This document shows, in pieces, positions 59,912-64,000 of a stretch of DNA of 64,000 bases. A program made the position numbers and the translations under genes. The notes under the pieces were generated by a model that saw only the letters and a program-made list of their open reading frames with translations, did no database searches and was not told the DNA's origin. The DNA lies in assembly GCA_041392475.1 (NCBI GenBank), contig JAWKLZ010000003.1, forward strand, positions 269,501 through 333,500. The letters run 5' to 3'. The number at the start of each line of letters is the position of its first letter. Positions within the stretch are counted from its first letter, which is position 1. Origin of the DNA: Chitinophagales bacterium. Lineage in GTDB: Bacteria; Bacteroidota; Bacteroidia; Chitinophagales; UBA2359.

Positions 59912-62350
59912 ATGAAAGCAAAATATTCATTTCTAATCAGCACTATCTTATTTCTCTCTTTAAGTTTGTTTTCTTCGACCAAGATGTCTGCACAATTAAG
60001 TTCTTATAATGCAGATGATTGTGAGCAACTCGAGCAATGGATGATGATATTGAAGATAGATGGCATCGAACTTTATCAGCCCGATTGGACCAATCAATTA
60101 TACAAGGAACAAGATTGTCACCCGATTTGGTACAATACTGTTACGGGTTTTATTTTTGCGAATGAAATCATCAGTATTCTTCAAAATGCGGTAATTGAAA
60201 ATGATTATCATTTGAAGAAAGCTGAATTGCTCTACAATGATATTAGAAGTCAGCTATTGCCTATTGGTTTTTTTGACTACAATAGCTTATCGGACTTGGA
60301 TATTTTGCTTACCGATGGTGCTTTGCAATATGCGTATGATATTCAAGAAAAAATTGTAGCGAAAAAACCAGAGGCAAAACAACTGGAGGAAGAAACGATT
60401 AGGTTGTTGATTATTGACGGATTGTTGAATGCGCTTAAGAGTGAAAGTTTGGCGATTTATTTTGAAGAATTGCAAGAAGGTTTGGATGATTTCGATATCT
60501 CATCTTTTGAGGAAGCTTCTCAGGTAGCTGATTCATTGAAGGTTACTGACGATAACGATAGCGAGGCTTTTGAAGAAAATACCGAGGATATAGGCTCACC
60601 TGAAGATGCGAAAGTGACCCAAACTGTTCCTGCTCAACCTGCAAATACGCCTAAAGTTCTTAGTGTAAAAGATTCGAGTCTCTACAAATTGGTAAAAGAA
60701 ATCAGCCGTCCTGCTTCAAAAAGTGTTTTCAATCAGGCTCTTTACCACCCTGCATGGATTGATTCTTTCTACAAAAGCCGCAACTATGAGCCTGTTTGGC
60801 ACAATGGATATACGCTATATGGTCGTGGGAGTGAGGTGATACGTCATATCGAAAAAGCATCTCAAGAAGGATTGGCCTCCAAAGATTACCATGGTGATGT
60901 ATTGACCAAATGGCACAGCGATATCAATGAGGTCTATGATGTAAAATTTATCCCTTACGACAATTTTTTGCCTAAAATAGATGTCCTCATTACCGATGCG
61001 GCTCTTCATTACGCCTATCATTTACACTATGGCAAATTGAATCCTTCAAAGTTGGATATTGGATGGAACATCGAAAGAGATGGGGCATTTGATTTTGCGG
61101 CTGCTCTTCAACAGGCAATAATTAACCGCAATGTAAATCAGTTTTTTGAAGATCGTAAACCGCAGCATGAGGAATATGGCCAATTGAAGGAAGCATTGGC
61201 TTATTATCAAGCTCTTCAAAATGAGAAAGGTGAATGGATGACCGACCTCAAAAGTGAAAAATTGGAGTTGGGTATGAAAGACAAAGCAGTTGCTTTGCTG
61301 CGTCAGCGTTTGGCGTTTGAAGAGGCACTTCCAGAAAAGTTAAATGATCACAAAGCTACGACTACTAAAGTGTTGAAAAGTGAGGTAAATATGGACACCC
61401 TCAGAGGTTCGTATGCAAAAATAGAGGAATTGGAGAACTCGTTGATTCTTACCAAAATGGATAGTATTTATAATCCCGAAGTTTTCGATATCACTGTTCA
61501 CAATGCGCTTGTGGCTTTTCAGCAGCAACATGGAATTGGAGATGATGGGGTAATCGGGCCCAATACACTTTCTGTTCTAAACACCTCACTTGAGCACCGA
61601 ATCAAACAAATCAACATTGCCTTGGAACAGTGGCGGTGGATGCCCAACCAATTCAGTGACTTTTTTGTGTTCGTGAATATCCCTGCATATCAACTGGATG
61701 TGTATAAAAATGGAAAAATTGATCAGACAAAGAAGGTGATGGTAGGTTTGCCCAACCACAAAACTGCTATCTTTAGCAACAACATTCGTTACCTTGACCT
61801 CAATCCGTATTGGACAGTGCCTTTTAGTATTGCAACGAATGAAATCCTTCCCAAATTGAAGCAAAATCTAAGCTATCTGAACCGTCAAAATATGAAGGTT
61901 TTTTCGGGCGGAAAAGTCATCAATCCTTATAATGTGAATTGGTCAAGTCTGAGTAGCAGAAAGTTCCCTTATACTATTCGACAGGAACCAGGTACTAAAA
62001 ATGCACTTGGAACGGTGAAGTTTATGTTTCCCAACAAATACAACATTTACCTACACGATACCCCCTCCAAAAGTTTGTTTGTGAAGGCAGAACGTGCTTA
62101 CAGTCATGGTTGTATCCGTTTGGATAATCCCGTCCAATTTGCCGAATACTTATTGCAGGATGATCCAAAGTGGGACGCTCAGAAAATTCAGAAAGTGCTG
62201 GATAGTGAGAAAAATACTCGGGTTTCTTTGGACAAAAAAATCCCTATTTACATCGCTTATTTTACAGCTTGGGTAGATGCAAGTGGTTTGACACATTTCC
62301 AAAAGGATGTGTATGGTAAGGATGAGGTAGTGATGAAGGCGATGTTATAG
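59912..62350 (+). CDS. Murein L,D-transpeptidase (YcbB/LdtD-like) with duplicated scaffold domain
   Basis: The 812-residue protein has a signal peptide (to about residue 28). Residues 50-145 (YQPDWTNQLYKEQDCHPIWYNTVTGFIFANEIISILQNA ... DLDILLTDGALQYAYDIQEK) repeat the scaffold seen at 270-375 (YHPAWIDSFYKSRNYEPVWHNGYTLYGRGSEVIRHIEKASQEGLASKDYH ... KIDVLITDAALHYAYHLHYGK). An acidic linker separates them. A peptidoglycan-binding helix bundle follows (VALVAFQQQHGIGDDGVIGPNTLSVLN). The YkuD catalytic domain ends with IYLHDTPSKSLFVKAERAYSHGCIRLDNPVQFAEYLL (His and the Cys of SHGC). It makes 3-3 crosslinks or attaches proteins to murein in the periplasm. Most relatives have only one scaffold domain. 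Confidence 0.9.
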   Translation: MKAKYSFLISTILFLSLSLFSSTKMSAQLSSYNADDCEQLEQWMMILKIDGIELYQPDWTNQLYKEQDCHPIWYNTVTGFIFANEIISILQNAVIENDYHLKKAELLYNDIRSQLLPIGFFDYNSLSDLDILLTDGALQYAYDIQEKIVAKKPEAKQLEEETIRLLIIDGLLNALKSESLAIYFEELQEGLDDFDISSFEEASQVADSLKVTDDNDSEAFEENTEDIGSPEDAKVTQTVPAQPANTPKVLSVKDSSLYKLVKEISRPASKSVFNQALYHPAWIDSFYKSRNYEPVWHNGYTLYGRGSEVIRHIEKASQEGLASKDYHGDVLTKWHSDINEVYDVKFIPYDNFLPKIDVLITDAALHYAYHLHYGKLNPSKLDIGWNIERDGAFDFAAALQQAIINRNVNQFFEDRKPQHEEYGQLKEALAYYQALQNEKGEWMTDLKSEKLELGMKDKAVALLRQRLAFEEALPEKLNDHKATTTKVLKSEVNMDTLRGSYAKIEELENSLILTKMDSIYNPEVFDITVHNALVAFQQQHGIGDDGVIGPNTLSVLNTSLEHRIKQINIALEQWRWMPNQFSDFFVFVNIPAYQLDVYKNGKIDQTKKVMVGLPNHKTAIFSNNIRYLDLNPYWTVPFSIATNEILPKLKQNLSYLNRQNMKVFSGGKVINPYNVNWSSLSSRKFPYTIRQEPGTKNALGTVKFMFPNKYNIYLHDTPSKSLFVKAERAYSHGCIRLDNPVQFAEYLLQDDPKWDAQKIQKVLDSEKNTRVSLDKKIPIYIAYFTAWVDASGLTHFQKDVYGKDEVVMKAML

Positions 62351-62376
62351 AATTGTTGGTCAGATATGGATTGGCT

Positions 62377-63900
62377 CTAAATCTTCACAAACTTATTCCT
62401 CATTTGCCCTATTTGTATAAAATACACTCCAGCTTTAAGTGCTTCAATAGAGATGGTGTTTTTGCCAAAAAGCAATTGACCCGATATTGGCTTATTTCCC
62501 AAAGTATCAAAAATGGAAAATTCTTGGTTTGGGTATTGCCAATCCAAGTAAATTTCATTTTGTGCAGGATTCGGGAAAATAGATGCAGTTTGTGCCATTA
62601 AATCCACTTCTTCAATTGAAGTAAGTAGCTCACGTAGAGTGCTTAATTTGTCAAACGAAACTTGTTGGGTTGAATTGAGATCTGGTAGCAAATCATTTTT
62701 CTCATAGGGATCGTTGAGGAGGTTGTAAAATTCTTGTGTTCCATTTTCCAGTTCAATGTATTTGAAGGTTGCGTCACGAGATGCCCAGCCAGAATTGTTA
62801 GAAGAAATTTCGGTGTACAAACAATCTCTTTGTCCTTCTCCTGAATTGGATAACAGGGGAGCAAAACTATAACTATCATGTATTTGTGAAAGAGGTGTTC
62901 CTGTTAGTTCCACAATCGTTGAAAATAAATCGGAGAAAGAAACAAGAGCAGATTCTCTTTCATTGCGTCGTGTGACTCCTACACCAGTAACAATCATTGG
63001 CACATGAACGCCACCTTGATAGAGACTTCCTTTGGACTGATACTTTGCATAAGGTGCTTGAATAACATCCCTATCTGTTCCATTATCGCCAACAAAAATG
63101 ACAACCGTATTGTCTAATTCACTTTGAGGGATAGTACTGAATAATCTACCCATTTCATAATCAACACTTTCGACCATCGCTAAGAAATAGGGGAGTGGAT
63201 TGGCATCAATAGAGGCTTGGTCTGTTGGTAAATTACCTTGTGAGTGCATATTTGAAGGAGGTAGATGCAAGGGAGTATGTGGAGCATTGTAAGCCAACCA
63301 ACAAAACCACGGCTGGTTTTGCACATTGATCCAGTTGATGGCTGTGTCTGTTATTTTGGTAGTAATGTATTCATTGGTATTTGCAGCTTCTCCATTTTCT
63401 ACCCAAGCATAATTGTTGTAATCAACTACTCCGCCACCCAAAATGCCTGAAAAATACGATATGCCCAGCTTGTTTGGGTAGTCATAATCGGGATTGTTTC
63501 CGCTGCCGCCCAAATGCCATTTCCCTATAAGACAGTTGCTATACAAACCATTGCTCGTTTGGTCAATGTATTTATGGAGAGAAGTTTCATTGAGGTCGAG
63601 AGTTGCCAATGTTTCTGCATTCAGCACATTGGTTCTAAAACCGTACTTACCCGTGAGGATGTTTGCCCTACTTGGAGCGCAAACGGGATTAGACCAAACA
63701 TTGTCGAAAGTCAAACCTTCCTCCATCATTTTTTGGAGGTTTGGCATGTTGGCTTTTGTCGCATCAGGGGCATAATTTGGCGTTTCACCCAGACCAATAT
63801 CGTCCGCTATGATAAGCAATATATTGGGTGATTTAGCAGAAATGTTAAACGGAAAAATGTTGATTAGTAGGAATAACGAAATGATAGTGAGTAGTTTCAT
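62377..63900 (-). CDS. T9SS-exported sulfatase (formylglycine-type arylsulfatase family)
   Basis: The 507-residue protein starts at ATG 63900 (MKLLTIISLFLLINIFPFNISAKSPNILLIIADDIG, with a signal peptide); the in-frame start at 63957 lacks support. Metal and active-site motifs are LLIIADDIG, NPVCAPSRANILTGKYGFR (C-x-P-S-R, the Cys being oxidised to formylglycine), IGKWHLGG and FVGDNGTD. The last ~75 residues (TASIFPNPAQNEIYLDWQYPNQEFSIFDTLGNKPISGQLLFGKN) are a T9SS type A sorting domain. It would remove sulfate esters from extracellular polysaccharides. A maturase (anSME or FGE) is needed but is not in the window. Confidence 0.9.
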   Translation of the reverse strand: MKLLTIISLFLLINIFPFNISAKSPNILLIIADDIGLGETPNYAPDATKANMPNLQKMMEEGLTFDNVWSNPVCAPSRANILTGKYGFRTNVLNAETLATLDLNETSLHKYIDQTSNGLYSNCLIGKWHLGGSGNNPDYDYPNKLGISYFSGILGGGVVDYNNYAWVENGEAANTNEYITTKITDTAINWINVQNQPWFCWLAYNAPHTPLHLPPSNMHSQGNLPTDQASIDANPLPYFLAMVESVDYEMGRLFSTIPQSELDNTVVIFVGDNGTDRDVIQAPYAKYQSKGSLYQGGVHVPMIVTGVGVTRRNERESALVSFSDLFSTIVELTGTPLSQIHDSYSFAPLLSNSGEGQRDCLYTEISSNNSGWASRDATFKYIELENGTQEFYNLLNDPYEKNDLLPDLNSTQQVSFDKLSTLRELLTSIEEVDLMAQTASIFPNPAQNEIYLDWQYPNQEFSIFDTLGNKPISGQLLFGKNTISIEALKAGVYFIQIGQMRNKFVKI

Positions 63901-63930
63901 CTGATTTCTTTTTTGAGAGATTTGAAGAAA

Positions 63931-63966
63931 AAAAATCCCTTTGCAAGTTTTCTGCAAAGGGATTTT
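63931..63966. terminator. Bidirectional terminator upstream of the sulfatase gene
   Basis: AAAAATCCCTTTGCA (63931-63945) pairs with TGCAAAGGGATTTTT (63952-63966) around AGTTTTC, with A/T runs on both sides. It lies 30 bases before the sulfatase start, so it more likely ends a minus-strand gene coming from beyond 64000. Confidence 0.75.
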
Positions 63967-63974
63967 TCATTCTA

Positions 63975-64000
63975 TTAAGCAAACTCCATCGTTTGTTTAT
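63975..64000 (-). CDS. Possible 3' end of a minus-strand gene running in from the right
   Basis: On the minus strand the last codons read KQTMEFA and then TAA (63975-63977), 9 bases before a strong terminator on that strand. Only eight codons are visible, so the product cannot be told. Support comes from the terminator position alone. Confidence 0.3.

Overview
The window looks like chromosomal DNA of a gliding, Gram-negative member of the Bacteroidota, probably near the Saprospiria. The evidence is gldF/gldG, three proteins with type IX secretion (T9SS) C-terminal domains, LptD and MCE envelope genes, promoters of the TTTG-N19-21-TAnnTTTG type, moderate-to-low GC and very AT-rich intergenic DNA. 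The species assignment is inference.

Region 1 (1-9.75 kb) is an accessory, decaying island. It holds the 3' part of a NurA-like nuclease gene fused in position to a type I restriction hsdS remnant, two small unknown ORFs, and a plasmid/ICE-type DUF3871 gene split by an intact IS whose ends and target duplication can be read. It also holds an unusual membrane-anchored nuclease-primase/polymerase fusion and a second intact IS with 13-bp inverted repeats and a 9-bp target duplication. It ends at a tRNA-Ala-like sequence with a shortened D arm.

Region 2 (9.75-24.6 kb) is mostly core. A gliding/ABC operon (gldF, gldG, DUF4340, lipoprotein) is followed by comF, a secreted three-repeat protein, DUF389 and DUF4199 membrane proteins, a CotH-kinase/lamin-tail/T9SS protein and a Gly-rich RRM protein. 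Then comes metY-metX, preceded by a promoter, a 33-codon leader ORF with six consecutive Cys codons and a strong intrinsic terminator. The 3' end of the leader can pair with the 5' arm of the terminator, so this reads as a cysteine-sensing transcription attenuator. It is the best novel system in the window.

Region 3 (24.6-36.1 kb) holds a decayed gene fragment, a Gln-rich secreted protein, an RND/MMPL exporter flanked by divergent copies of a dispersed repeat, and a T9SS-exported heme/copper-monooxygenase-like protein. An old yellow enzyme, an SO_2930/SO_2929-type pair (diheme cytochrome plus parallel beta-helix lipoprotein) and a hotdog thioesterase follow.

Region 4 (36-50.9 kb) is cell-envelope housekeeping. 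LptD diverges from an amidase-MlaD-PBP1A-subtilase cluster. An ExbB/ExbD/ExbD energiser operon, tRNA-Ser(GGA), tatD and a thioredoxin-fold protein follow.

Region 5 (51-57.8 kb) is a tandem family of three secreted beta-helix proteins with IPTL-CTERM sorting tails, including duplicated upstream DNA. Region 6 (58.5-64 kb) holds pheS, an L,D-transpeptidase with a duplicated scaffold domain and a T9SS-exported sulfatase.
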